Shown piece by piece: positions 47,401 through 58,880 of a DNA stretch of 64,000 nt. The notes beneath the pieces are model-generated. The model made no database searches, was not told where the DNA came from, and saw only the letters and a program-made list of their open reading frames with translations. How positions within the stretch are numbered: the first letter of the stretch is position 1; each line of letters begins with the position of its first letter. Origin of the DNA: Tenebrio molitor (lineage: Eukaryota; Arthropoda; Insecta; Coleoptera; Tenebrionidae); contig NC_091053.1 of NCBI RefSeq assembly GCF_963966145.1, positions 17,298,001 through 17,362,000 on the forward strand, in the 5' to 3' direction. The translations under genes were made by a program, and so were the position numbers.

Positions 47401-50400
47401 AACAGCACTTTTATGGCATTAGTCATTTGAAATTACTTTAAAACTGTACTTATATGGAAAATATTCAACCCAAACTATGATTTTCTGGTCCCTTTGTGCC
47501 TTTATTTGGTTCAAAAATATGAAAAAAATGCTGTTGCAAATGATAAGTGGTTTTTTGCAACTTGAGTCAACTTTAGAAAACCGTTGTACCCCTGCAGCTT
47601 AATTCCCGCCACACTACTCTCTGTGTCTGTATTCTGTCAAAAAACGTACAATCTATCAGAGTACGGAGTATACATACCTTGTGTGTGAGACATTTTGCAA
47701 CGCTCAGTTTATGAAACTTCGCGCTGCAAAATGTAACTTCCCACACTCGATTGTAAATAGCTATTACAACCTGTAAAATGTCATTAAATATAAAAGATAA
47801 TTCAATAACGCGTAACGAACGAATTTTGTGATGCAGCTAACAATACATTTGCACCGATTCTGTGGATTTAAAAAAACATACTGGTATTTTAATTTTATAA
47901 AAGATAGTCAACACGCCCGACATTACATTTGTCAAATTTAATCAAAATCATTGTGTGGAATAATCAATAAAAACGCAAGTAAAAAACTATGGGGGACATG
48001 TATTGTTGGTTGCATCACAAGTTTTTTTAGTGTCATTATTACTCGTAACTTTGGAAATGTATTGTGGGTTGCATTTTCAATTCCGTCAGGCTCATTGTCA
48101 CTCGTGAAATACCCTGTATTTTAATTTTACAAATCACAGTCAACTGCCCGACATTACATTTGTCAAATTTAATGAAAATCATTATGTAGAATAATCAATA
48201 AAAACACAAAGTAACAAACTATGGGGGACATGTATTGTTGGTTGCATCACAAATTTTTTTATGCTCATTATTACTCGTGATTCACCTTGTATATATTTTT
48301 TACTTCTAATAATATGTATTATGTATTTGATTTTCTACATCAAAAGCATTTGAACTGTCATAAGTGTATAATGAATCTTTTTTATTTTCTTTCTTTTTTT
48401 ATTGTTATATGTACTGTGATTCTTGCTTCGTTACAAGAATTCATGAGAATTGCGACAAAATGGAAATTAGTCATAACAGATTTGTCGCCCGATTTTAAAA
48501 CAGGACAGACTTTGGTCTGCTTTAACACCAAAGAAAGGGATCCTGTCTCCAAGGATTTATAGGAAATCATTATCAGAAATAATACATTTCCAAACGTTTA
48601 GAAGGAACTTGCAAATTATTGGTGATAATTAGTATACGCCGTTCACGTTGGATTGAACATTGTTATGTTGGTTCCCTGCAGGTCACATAATCACATAACC
48701 AAAAAATAAAATTAGTGGACCTTGAAATACCCAATCTATTTTAAATTTACTTTAGTTATGATTTCGAAAGAAAAAATGTGTAACTGGAATGGAATAAGCA
48801 AAAAATTATAACGCAATATCTTCTACTTCCTTCTCTTTCTGTTTATTAATGTTTGCTCTTCATGACCTTTAGAATTCGATGTTCCAATTCAATTTATGTT
48901 TATTCGTAATTTTTCACTGCATTTTTTTGGCAAACGATATAAGACAAGAAATATCTGGAAAGATAAATATTATCTCGAACAAGGTAGGTATATTGAGTAA
49001 GCTTCCTGAATGTTCTCAATAACAGTTTCTTAAATCACAATAAATATCAAGGCGTAATACTCGAACTATTGAAGGAGCATAAATCCGTGGAGAACCAAAC
49101 ATAGAAACATAATTAGGTACCCAATCAACAAATCGTATTACATCTTATAAAGCAATTAACCATTGAGTGAGTTCACAGATGAAGTATATTCAGCGACGAA
49201 TCGATACTCGATAAACCACAGTTTTGCGAAAATTGTAAGACGTACCTACTACTGAAAAAAACATTTTCCATGAATATGTTGTGCAACAAAAATATCAACA
49301 GACAATGCAGTGTGATGCTTGTTTTTGTTCACTCAAGGATCACATTTAACCCTTGTAAACACAAGATCCGATAACTTGCCATTAAAATTTGTTGTTTCAT
49401 TAAATTGAGTACAATGAACTGGAAGCAATTTCTTTCAAGTGCTTAAAATGTACCTACCTACTTAAAGACGTCAATTTACAAATGAGAGAAGAATTTGCAC
49501 TTTTAATAATGAAATATAAAATCGTCTTGTTTTTAACGATACGTCTTATAAAACCAAATCTACAAAGAACTGTCAAAATGACAGGTATAAGACAAGTTAG
49601 GTTTATCTTTATGAATCAAAAAATATTAACTAAATCAGTTTGTAACGATCCTTTAGAATAATAAAATGTTTCGACTAGTTTTCGTTGGGTAAACTCGATT
49701 TCTCTTTTTTGCGAATTTTTGAATATTGACAACATGCAATGAATGACAGAAATGATATTTGACATTTGCCAGCGGCTTGGAGATTATGTTTTATGTAGTA
49801 TAGTGCGGAACCTTATCGTCGACAGGTGGCAAAAATCTGGTAATTGTTCACTTTAACTACTTCTGGAATTTTCGCGTTTTTTCTGGCTAGACACCCTCAG
49901 GACGTCCTTCTGCATCGTTTCCCACCAGTCAAACCTTGTGCAAATGAAAATTTTTCTTATCTTTTAGTTATACTAAGACTTGGCGCGACCTTGACGCGAC
50001 CTTGAAACACAACAAGAGAGAGAAAAAAGGCATTTGCACAAGGTTTGAATGGTGGGACACGATCTAGGAGGACGCCCTGAGGCTGTCTAGCCAGAAAAAG
50101 CGAAAATTCCAGAAGTAGTTACCAAAAATCTTTTCCAATCCAACCACCACAATATTTTTGGATCTCTTTGTAGGTGTTAATTTAATGTGAAGATCTTTTA
50201 CAGTGAAAATAGAAATCTAATATTTTGTGTTGTTTAAAAACAGAAATATTATGTATTTACAAGTTGCAAAACTTGTGTAAATCACATTCGTATAAAGTAT
50301 GTTTACACAGATTTCCCGTCAAATTCCCCCGTGGATTTATAACGCATGAGTTGTTATGAATGACGCATGACGTGTTAACAGAGCTTTTCCATTTTATTAT

Positions 50401-53400
50401 TTTGACGTGATTTAATTTGTAAAAGGTTTGTATAAACCACTACATTACTCAGCATGGACAATGAAATTATCATATATATCGAATCTTGCTTGCAAGAATT
50501 TGCAGGACCCTTCCCAATGTATTCATCCGGAAAATTCCTTTATACAACGCACTTGCTCACAGTGTAGTTCTATCTAGAGCAACCGGCAGCAATTTGCAGC
50601 GTATTCGTAAGCCTGGTTGCATCATCTCGAAATCCAAATTAATTTGCGTTTTATTAAATATTAGGAACATTTTGAAAGGAAAATAAATAGTTGTTTCACA
50701 ATCTAAAATTAAATTTTATTGTTTTAAATAATTTGTTTAAAAATGTGTTTCAATTATCTAAAAACATCCAGGCAATATAATAAGAGGCCTCCGGAAAAAA
50801 AAATTCGATTAAAATGCTACGAACAAAAAAGGCTTATTATAATAAAGTGTTTGTTCAATATCCCTTTTTAAATTTAGCTCTTACAGTGATGTTATGTTAT
50901 TAATTATTTATTTGTTCAGTTTTGACTTTTAAAATGAACTTCATATACCTGTTTTGTATTTGTACTGTAACTTAAAAGGTACATAATTATTGAATGAAAG
51001 CGAAATTAACCATGAGGTAAATGAATATTTAATTTTGAGTAGGCCAATTAATTACTGCAAAAATGTGGAATTGCCTAGCACGGATATTAGGACAAAGAGA
51101 ATGTGGAGAAAATATTCCGTCACAAATAAAAGTTCAATAAAGGTGAAAACTGAAAGCTTTAAATATTTTTATACACAAAATCGATTCTGCTATTCTTGAT
51201 GAAAGAAAATGCCAATAAAGGTTCAACACTTCGTTCTTCAATTGCAGTGAAGGATAAGTAATATGATCGATCCGAGTTTATTTTTAGTACAACTTTTAAT
51301 ACGCTTCCAGGGGAAAAAGTTCTTTCAATGAAACTGATAGCGCCTGTAAAGAATTAAAATAAGAAATTTATAAATATGAGAGAAAAGTAATCCCACAAAT
51401 TGCCCCAAAATGAGTAAACATATATTTAGAAAGCTTCGAATATCTTGATTCCGGTACAAAACACCAGTTAATTTTGTCAACATTTCTTGTTGAAAAACTT
51501 CCGTATAAAGTACGCATCGTAAAAAGTTCAAAATGAAGTTTATGAGACAGCATGAATGTATTCCGGAATCTGCAGCTTTGTGTGGACAGGCATCGAATTC
51601 AAAAAATGAATACATTTACTTTATCAAATATTAAAACGACTTTAACGGCCGTCGGTCAAAGCAACGGCCGCGATATCCAATTTCGCGGCCTGGTTTTTGG
51701 TACGCGAAGTGGTCGTTTCGCGTACGGCTGCACAAAAACAATATTAAAGTTTTTAATTTCTGTCAGTCGTTTAAAAAATAATTTTCTAAAAGGACGAAAA
51801 TCGTTTGAAAAATGAAAAAAAGAGGGTATTTTCGCGAGAATCACGGAAGGAGCGATTGTGCATTTGTTATCGGTCAAAGGAAAGAAAATCGCCGAGTTTA
51901 AGGTTTGGAGAAGGAAAAGGAGCGTAACAAGTTTGCCTCTTTCTCAATATTTTTTTCTTCTTCATGTGCCTATCTGTTCCAGACGTTACCGATCATGTTG
52001 GCTAATCTAACTTTGTTTACAGTCGAAGAGTTCTGCGGTTGTCACGTAAAAGCAGGTTCTTAAGTTTTCAGGCGAAATGCTTCTCCTTCAGACGCTTCTC
52101 TTTCTTTTTACTTTAATAATGATCAAAGAATATAACAACGAGGTAGTGTCATGACAGAGATTTCCTTAAAAGAACGTTTACAAATAATTCGAACAAGTTA
52201 GTGTGTTTGGTTGATTGATGGAAAGAAAGAGATTTCTACAAACAATAGAGCATAACCACTTTAGTAAGAAAATCTTTCTGAAAGTGTTTCCTTCGTTTCA
52301 TTTAATGTGTTTGTTAGATTTGATAAGTTATTTATATACAAAAGGAAAATAGTGGGACCCATAACAGAGCCTTGGGGAGTCTTGTGAATCCCATAATACA
52401 TCTAAAATTAGTACAGGGACATTATAAATGATTGTCTCATCACAGTAGGCGTTGGTGACGTAGTTGAATGTGCCGCAAGCCTCGTAACATGAGTGAGCCT
52501 AGTATCGCCGATAGGTGGCGCCCCTGGCGGTAGTGGAAATCTGTCTATTAGTTTGTCTAACGTTGCAAGGCTGGCGGCACATCCAAAATGTACGTGGGTT
52601 TTCATTGTTTTCAACGCCAACTGCGATGGGACAATAATTTATAATGACCCTGCATAATTACGCCTTTATGGTACTTATATGGATTGTTTAAAAATTTAAT
52701 CTAGAGCAAAAGAATTCGTACAGGTTTAGCTAATTGTCTGGAGTTCGTTCAGTGAATTAGAAAAGCTATATCGGAAAGTTTTCCTAGACAAAATTCTTCT
52801 ATACAAATAAGAATACATCAGATGACAGCACACAACAACAGACTAAACAAATAAAGGTAGAGAACGCTGAAACGAAGCCCTCAAATTGCAACTTCATATA
52901 ACGTTCATTAGCTTTAATGGTAAGCCATATACAGTGAACTCCAAAAGCTTGGAATACAGGAAATATTTTTTTCCCGTTGAGCTTTTCGAAAAGAACTCTT
53001 ATAGGTCAAATACTTTAAATTTCGATCATTTTTATTTTTCTGTCCTTTTCCGTTTCGGCGCAATGACGTCATTTCAATTTTTTAAATGGCAACCCCTATG
53101 TCCTTGTACCATGACCTTTGAACTAATGGTTCCTGAGGTATTGATTTTTAAAAGTGATACAAGGTGAGAGTGAAAAATTCCACTGAAATTGTCACAAAAT
53201 AGTATATTACGCAATGAGCGGATAATGATGATTATTACTGGTGAGGATGATTTTGTGTCACGAGCTGCAGGCGAGTGGCGTAATTCATCCAAGCCTTATC
53301 TGCGAGTAGAATTCGGCTATGAAGAGAAATTGATAAATAACTGGCCATGAATGTGGTAATGAATCCTGTTATCCAATGAAAAACACTTTAATTAAAATTT

Positions 53401-54099
53401 ATACAACGTAATTTATAATTTGAAAAAATTGTTTCAACATTTTTGTATGGTGAATGTAATACATATAATAACACATAACAGAAAATAAAATGCCAATATG
53501 TTCGACAAAATAAAAGTATTAATAATAATACAATGTTTTTATTTGTTAATAACTTACCTAAGGGCCAAGTACCTCCACACAGCCAGAGTGAGGTTAAGAC
53601 ACACAGACGTGGTGTGGAAAATCTGCGTGATGTGGACGTGGATCAGCATAAAAATAGCCCCATGGTACGAAAAATCCAGACTTTTTGGTAAGGCAATGTA
53701 ATAGTAATAAACGTATGGAATGTACTCCACCATGAGCAATATGTCAGCCACAGCCAGCGCTGTTAAAATGCGATTTACGGGAGCACACGCCATGTCTTTC
53801 CTTGTTAAAACAACAATATTCAAGATATTGGCAATGGTTCCAAACACACATACAAAAATAGCGAAATACGGATGGTAATAAGCGGCATAGATTCGAGCAA
53901 AATGTGTGAATCTGCCTGCACAGTCCTTGAAGTTCCTGTGAGTCTCCGCAAAAGCGGTCGAGTTGCGTTTTAGAAAAGAAAGTTGATTTTGAAGAACTTG
54001 TAATTCGTTTTCGGTAAAGTTGTATGTGTTGTTGGAAGCATTCAAAGAATTAATTAGCTGAAATAGTTTTAAATTATTATTGGATATTAATGCAGCCAT
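41411..54099 (-). CDS. myosuppressin receptor-like GPCR (two exons, 11.3-kb intron)
   Basis: Exon 54099-53558 (ATG at 54099; donor GTAAGT) joins in frame to exon 42221-41411 (acceptor TTTTGCCCAG), giving about 450 residues. Exon 1 has N-glycosylation sequons (NAS, NFT, NST), TM1 (FGTIANILNIVVLTRKDM), TM2 (ILTALAVADILLMVEYIPY) and TM3 ending LAVWRYLALR, where the usual D/E-R-Y is W-R-Y. Exon 2 has TM4, TM5 (NFWIYAVLIKLLPCCILTV), TM6 (TTKMLVAVLILFLITEFPQG) and TM7 (MDILALLNGAISFILYCF), where NPxxY reads NGAISFILY. These features fit the DmsR/dmsr family, plasma-membrane receptors for myosuppressin-type FLRFamide peptides. The last 60 or so residues are unlike the conserved core, and possible splice sites there leave the C-terminus uncertain. 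Further 5' untranslated exons may exist. Confidence 0.85.
43073..43390. repeat. segment A, first copy
   Basis: About 320 bp repeated at 44934-45252 in the same orientation (shared 'ttgttggttgcataatcaca', 'aaaaggtagtcgtacatgat', 'gcgcactgttataataatat'), with a few percent divergence. Lies in the receptor intron. Confidence 0.85.
43430..43681. mobile_element. MITE with CAGGGTGTCTCAAAATTCG terminus
   Basis: Inverted repeats of about 48 bp (CAGGGTGTCTCAAAATTCG; right end read inward CAGAATGTCTCAATATTCG, then TTCAGAGCGT.GTAGGG), flanked by TA (43428-43429, 43682-43683). No coding sequence. Sits just after segment A and so marks an insertion into only one of the two duplicated blocks. Confidence 0.85.
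43960..44640. repeat. segment B, first copy
   Basis: Homologous to 47780-48620: 'gccYgacattacatttgtca', 'aaactatgggggac.tgtat', then 'gaattgcgacaaRatgg' and 'aaagggatcctgtctccaag'. The distal part could once have encoded IATKWKLVITDLSPDFKTG (read in the 48.4-kb copy), but this copy is frame-broken. Confidence 0.8.
44934..45252. repeat. segment A, second copy
   Basis: Direct repeat of 43073-43390; lacks the adjacent MITE. Confidence 0.85.
45776..46199. mobile_element. inverted-repeat element (MITE-like)
   Basis: Arms of about 45 bp share GTACTATTGGRGACAAA and TACTTTGGTCGTC in inverse orientation at 45788-45820 and 46157-46192. No transposase and no clear target duplication. Confidence 0.65.
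46685..46857. mobile_element. 173-bp MITE, CAGGGTATTTCACGAG family
   Basis: Almost entirely two arms of about 68 bp (CAGGGTATTTCACGAG, GGAATTGAAAATRCAA, CACAATACATTTG). TA at 46683-46684 and 46858-46859. Related ends occur at 48046-48117, 57297-57759 and 63405. Confidence 0.85.
47260..47675. repeat. fold-back element with nested inverted repeats
   Basis: Outer arms (CTCCGTACGGTGATAGATCG at 47268 and its complement near 47645-47670) enclose inner arms (GTTGACTCAAGTTGCAAAAA at 47364 and its complement at 47556-47576). The outer ends are imperfect. Confidence 0.65.
47780..48620. repeat. segment B, second copy with internal duplication
   Basis: Matches 43960-44640. About 165 bp (around 47882-48035) is repeated again at 48117-48290, separated by half of a CAGGGTATTTCACGAG MITE (48046-48117). 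The frame at 48434-48562 (LQEFMRIATKWKLVITDLSP, then DFKTGQTLVCFNTKERDPVS) is a possible transposase relic of unknown type. Confidence 0.75.
48621..49838. other. receptor intron, nothing firm
   Basis: Contains a single arm of the CAACGTGAAC MITE family at 48650-48760; otherwise AT-rich with no supported feature. Confidence 0.4.
49839..50123. mobile_element. fold-back element with 8-bp target duplication
   Basis: Arms of about 120-140 bp pair throughout (GGTAA.., CTACTTCTGGAATTTTCGC, CTGGCTAGACA, TTCAAACCTTGTGC). AAAAATCT flanks both sides exactly (49831-49838, 50124-50131). An 8-bp duplication with long inverted repeats suggests hAT- or MULE-type mobilisation. The left arm has a 13-bp insert relative to the right. 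One arm of the same family sits in the gypsy element at 21228. Confidence 0.85.
50132..52279. other. receptor intron, nothing firm
   Basis: No supported gene. A CG-rich patch at 51645-51735 (GCGGCCTGGTTTTTGGTACG) is out of character with its surroundings but unassigned. Confidence 0.4.
52280..52400 (-). pseudogene. LINE reverse transcriptase fragment
   Basis: The - strand reads GIHKTPQGSVMGPTIFLLYI then NNLSN. This is the QGSVLGPLLFLLYINDL box shared by Jockey/I/CR1-type reverse transcriptases. Only this block remains before stops. Confidence 0.7.
52414..52652. mobile_element. MITE, CAGGGACATTATAAAT family, copy 1
   Basis: The left end CAGGGACATTATAAATGATT pairs with the right end AATAATTTATAATGACCCTG. 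The interior (AGTAGGCGTTGGTGACGTAG, CGCCGATAGGT, AACGCCAACTGCGATGGGAC) recurs at 56746-56909. TA precedes the left end; the right flank is CA. Confidence 0.75.
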
Positions 54100-54339
54100 A
54101 TTGTTTTCTTCAAATAGTTTCGTCACGTCTTTCTCTTCTTGTTTCTTCTAGAGTTGTAGACGTCAGTTCCCGGATGTGAGTTTCACAATTAAGAGGGATT
54201 GATTTGACTGAAACAACAATAATTTCAAATTATTTTTGCATCATTTTTTTAACTCACATGCCTGAGATTAAATCAAATTCTATTGGCCGATACTTAAAAC
54301 GTAAAAAAGTGGTTTTGCGCGAGGCGGCTGTGCGCACGT

Positions 54340-54400
54340 CTGTGTATTTGTCTGTCTGTCTCTGTCTGTCTGTGTGTCGGTCTGTTTATCTGTCTGCAGA
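54340..54400. repeat. (TGTC)n-like microsatellite
   Basis: Degenerate tetranucleotide run of TCTG/TGTC units; it creates open frames on both strands that are not genes. Lies just upstream of the receptor start. Confidence 0.85.
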
Positions 54401-54658
54401 ATGTTCTTTCGTTCACGACAACGTCCGCAAAAACGCATCGATTTTATTCTTTTTTGGACAAAATGTTTGTTTCGGATGTTACTCCAGGCCTCTTGATTTT
54501 GATGCCAATTGGACGGGCAGGCGTTTTGGTAGCATACCATAGCATAACACATACCCCGATTTTGTACCAAAAACTGTTCTGGAAAACGCACGGTGTATGT
54601 CCGTGCAGATAAATATCGCGTTATTTTCTACGGCACCCAGAGCTAAATACATATTATA

Positions 54659-54983
54659 CAGGGTGTTACAGAAATGCACGGAAAAATGTTAACCACGAGC
54701 AACTGACTTCATGTAGAACTCGGAAAAAATAATTGGCATACATTTTATAAAATATGTTATACTCGTAGGGGTACAAGGGTGTATTTTTAAAATGTGCCGA
54801 AATTTTACCTACGATGTTGTGGAACAACGTAGAAGACTAAAACCAATTAAAAAAATTGTTTACCTCAAATATCAAATGTCATTTTATTTTTTGATATAAA
54901 ATTTTTTAAATATTTTTTCTGAGTTTCACATGAAGCCAGTAGCTCGTGGTTAAAATTTTTCCGTGCATTTCTGTAACACCCTG
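54659..54983. mobile_element. MITE with CAGGGTGTTACAGAAATGC termini
   Basis: Inverted repeats of about 50 bp beginning CAGGGTGTTACAGAAATGCA and continuing CGGAAAAATKTTAACCACGA, flanked by TA (54657-54658, 54984-54985). No coding sequence. Confidence 0.9.
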
Positions 54984-55388
54984 TATACAATATCTATTAA
55001 TCTGCGGTAAAATTCATTTTCCAAACAATTTGAAAACCGAGTTGAAAACTGTCACAATTTTATTTAATAAAGGTGTCTTTTTTTTGGTTGCTAGGATATG
55101 TTAGCAATGTTGCCGAGTTTGATAATAACTCCCCCACACCAAATTTAATCATATTTAACACTGACGAAGAAACGGATTTCAAACGTTGCCACATACAATT
55201 ATGTAATATGTTCCCACATCAATAACAGGATCGTTCAGTTTTACAAGTACCTAGTTTAGTTGTAACTTCCAAAAGCTCTTGCGCGTTAACGAAAGGCCAA
55301 AAGCAAAAATAAAAAATTTCTTCATGTTCCATGATTACCCTAAATTGTGTACCTTCTTTGGTGTCCGTCCTTTTTGACACACCCGATA

Positions 55389-56038
55389 TACAGGGTGACT
55401 TTGAAGGTTGTGCAGATATTTTAACCTGTCATCGAACCTCACAGAAGATTGAGCCAAGAATGTCTTATACAAATGTTGATATTTTTCGAAAAAATGAAGC
55501 TAAAAGTTTTTCAAAAAAAAAGTTTGGAAACCACTGAATTTTATGAAAAAATGGGTCAAAAGAAATCACAGTAATATTTTTTTTGTCACTTAATTCAAAA
55601 TCAAGTCACTTTGACAAGAGCATCAATCTTAACCTCAATTTAAATCACAACCTGGAGCAAACCGATATGGTTTTTGATCTATGGCAAAGCCGGTGGACAT
55701 TTACAGCTAGCACGGCAAATCTACGGTGAAAGGTTTCTTCCAAGGTTCCAATTACGAACCTTTGTGAACGTTGTGCAGTATCTTCGCGATTTCGAGCGTT
55801 TCGAAATGCATAAGCGGTTATCTTCAATTGTTAAACGAAGTTTTGCCCGAATTAGTCGAGGGAATCCCTCTAGTAATTCGACGAAAAATGTGGTACCGAT
55901 GGTGGTCATTACATTCAAAACACCGCTCAGGAAATTCATGAAAACAGAGACATTCTCAATCGAGTTCAGCTTTCTTGGACACGTCGTACTGAAGCTTGCC
56001 TTGTAAACGATGGCAGACATTTCGAGCAACTTCTCTAA
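55389..56038 (+). pseudogene. internally deleted mariner/IS630-like transposase element
   Basis: Starts CAGGGTGACTTTGAAGG after TA. Coding remnants in order: the HTH (IYGKAGGHLQLARQIYGERF then RTFVNVVQYLRDFERF, 55675-55815), part of the catalytic domain (GIPLVIRRKMWYR near 55860-55895), and the C-terminus (NRVQLSWTRRTEACL then NDGRHFEQLL, stop at 56036-56038). Most of the catalytic domain is gone and frames shift between blocks. It is a longer relative of the two relics in the UGT promoters (3829-4277, 25133-25612). The right terminal repeat was not found. Confidence 0.7.
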
Positions 56039-56745
56039 TGTCTTATTTTATACTTTTACTCACAATTACAGTATTTGTTGTTATCTGTACAATTTTCAAA
56101 ATCAGACTGTTTGCACTTTTATGCAATTTTGCAATTTCTTTTATTTACGATAACTTGTGTAAAAAGAAACCAACTGGAATATTTCCTTGTGGAAAATATT
56201 TGTTTTAGTAAGAATTCAAAACTAATTAATTTTAGTGCAACTCGAAATAGCTGTTTTGAAAATATGCGCAATTTTGCAAATTCTGTTTATTTTCCCTCTA
56301 CTGTTGCTTATGAAACCTTGTAGCTATCCCCACGTGCTGTCACTGCCGTCAAGTTTCACTGCCAATCTGTGATAAAATGTCTATTTGTTCATTTAGTTTT
56401 CTATTTTTATTATAAGTTTCTTTTTTTCGAAACAAACTGATCTAATATTACAAAGTGGTTCATTCAACAAAACAAAAGGTATTTATGACAAAAAGTTGTT
56501 TCCTCAATGGCTTCAAGATCAACGATGAGCGATCGTTACCTATAATGGTTCTCACTTAGTTAAATGCACAGATTAAATGTAATAACAGAAATGTTATGGT
56601 GGACATGTTTCCGTAAAAATTTTCCAAATACTCTTGACCAGAATTTTGAAAAATTCTACTAATACTATTCCTGTTAAAAATTATTCTTACAAATAATTTA
56701 GGAAAAGGTGACGTAAGGTTCTCCATAGCAATATTTCTTATTATA
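56039..56745. other. intergenic, nothing recognised
   Basis: AT-rich; no supported gene or repeat. Confidence 0.5.
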
Positions 56746-56909
56746 CAGCGCAGTAGGCGTTGGTGACGTAGTTGAATGCGCCGCAAGCTTCCTAACATGA
56801 GTCAGACTAGTAGCGCCGATAGGTAGCGCTGCTGGCTACTAGTTTGTCTAACGTTTTGTGTGGGTTTTCAACGCCAACTGCGATGGGACAATAATTTATA
56901 ATGGCCCTG
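56746..56909. mobile_element. MITE, CAGGGACATTATAAAT family, copy 2
   Basis: Shares 'agtaggcgttggtgacgtag' to 'ataatttataatgg.ccctg' with 52414-52652. The left inverted repeat has been shortened to CAGCG. TA at 56744-56745 and 56910-56911. Confidence 0.75.
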
Positions 56910-56936
56910 TATTTTTAAGTCGTATTATCGCTACTA

Positions 56937-57274
56937 GGTGTCTATAAAAGAACGTATATCAAGAGTCGTGTGGAATTATGCGGTTCTATAATTTTATTGT
57001 GCCGAACTATGTCGAGCCGTTGAAGCCGTCGAATAACCTGTCAAGTGTCACATGTCAAATTATTAAATCTGTTTTCCTTGTGATTTTCTTCAGTTTTTCC
57101 ATAATCTAGTTACTTTTCATCTTACAACAGTCTTTAATAAAAATCTGTTATTAATGGATTTACATAACTTCTGTTTTTCTATTTGGTACCATAATATGCT
57201 ACAGAGCGGCAAAAATCAAACATACATATTCGAATTCCACAGGACTCTTGATATACGTTCTTTTATAGATACTT
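56937..57274. mobile_element. MITE, GTGTCTATAAAAG family, copy 2 (inverted)
   Basis: Ends GGTGTCTATAAAAGAACGTA and its complement, each followed inward by the TCAAGAGTC..GTGGAATT block. The interior is the reverse complement of copy 1 at 2229-2585. Confidence 0.8.
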
Positions 57275-57296
57275 TGTACATTAAACATATAGCATA

Positions 57297-57759
57297 TAGG
57301 GTATTTCACGAGTGATAATTAGCTGGCGGAATTGACAATGCAACCCACAATACATTTCCAAAGTTAATGTGGCTATTTTAAATATCGCATTGTTTTAAAA
57401 TGAAATTATGGATCCACGACGGGTTTGCTTCCAATAATTTTTTTCACAATTGACATTTACGAAAAAGTTAAAATAGAATGTGCTCGAACGATGAGAAAAC
57501 AAACATGATCCTGATTTAAGGCGAATGTAATAAAAATGCTTCTGGCGTTGCGCGTTTATCCAGACAATAAATAAATTCCCAAAAACTCTTCGTTTTTTCA
57601 CAATTTCATCTAACCAAGCGAATGACGTTTATGTTAAAGTTTACGAAACTTCACAGCTAACTATGTTTTATGTTTTTTAAATCAAAAACCAAATATCCAC
57701 GTTAACTTTGCAAATGTATTGTGGGTTGCATTTCCAATTCCGTCGGACTCATTATTAAT
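57297..57759. mobile_element. MITE, CAGGGTATTTCACGAG family, longer copy
   Basis: The left arm (AGGGTATTTCACGAGTGATA to ACATTTCCAAAGTTAA) and the right arm (TTAACTTTGCAAATGTATTG to GGACTCATTATTAA) pair over about 75 bp. The last 20 or so bases of the right terminus are missing. The interior carries no recognisable coding sequence. Confidence 0.75.
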
Positions 57760-58880
57760 AGGACAATCGAAACTAAACACAGAAAGCTGCCTGACAAAGT
57801 AGTTTCCTTTAATAAAAAATGCAAACATTGTTTTCCTGTTAATTTCTCTGTTATTTTGGTCCTTTCTCAATTTACAGAACAGTTTGCATTTAGTGCTTTT
57901 GTTTTGTGCCTGTTATGTATTTATTGTAAATTAAAAAAAAAATAATAATAAAAGCACAGACGTCAAAAGGAGAGAATACTTAATATTTTTTTGTTCTGCC
58001 ATAGTTTTAATTGACATTTTACGTTGACGATTACCTTGCGGCAATGGAAATGAGAAAACTCTAGTGCTGCAAAAGACCTAAAGAAAGACAATTATGTTTC
58101 CAATGTTATAAAACAAAAGGGGCTTGATAAATATTTAAAAAATTCTAAAATGTGTTAATTTTAGGGTAGCGGAGTTTATTTCTAAAAATTTCGGTTGGTA
58201 AGACAAAGCTCTGCAAAGTTGAATGATCTATTGACATTGAAGAATTTTTGGTATTCTGCTTCATATGGGCCTCCGAATTTTACAGGTAGTAAATTTGCAG
58301 TGACTTTGTCTAAAAAAAATTTTGATATGTGAGGGAATTTCCATTTTTTTAAATACGAGTTTGAATTTGAAATTCCAGCACTGACATATTGACAATGACA
58401 TATTTAGTGATAAATTGAATACCAACATAATTTTGTTTAAGTAATATTTATTATTTTAATGTTTAAGAAATATTTTTTGTTACAAAAGGCAGCACAAAAA
58501 ACATTGTATGGTAACTACTCTTGTGAAAACTCTATTGCTTTATTCACTTTCAGTTTCTTTGTAGGTCGTAAAATTTTATTGCGTATTATGAGCGATTAAT
58601 GGTTGGGTTTGAAAAGGTTGGGAAGCGGCGGGTGCCATTTCCCGTACAATGCAAATATGCAAAATGTACAATACAACCTTGCTTAAAATATTACCTGCTA
58701 GTGGTAAACTAGGATTTATAAGCCCCACAAGATTTTTAACTTAAAGTACCATCAAATTTTACGACGGACAACCAAATTGAGAAAACAGTATAGCACTCGA
58801 CTGCGTCTCGCGCCATATTACCGTTCGTAAAGCAATGGATCGTTTTCAACACTTGTTACATAAATAACTATTATTCTGGA
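57760..58880. other. intergenic, nothing recognised
   Basis: AT-rich; no supported feature. Confidence 0.5.

Noticed and set aside
54204..54680. Open frames on both strands near the receptor start
   Set aside because: They arise from the (TGTC)n microsatellite and MITE sequence.
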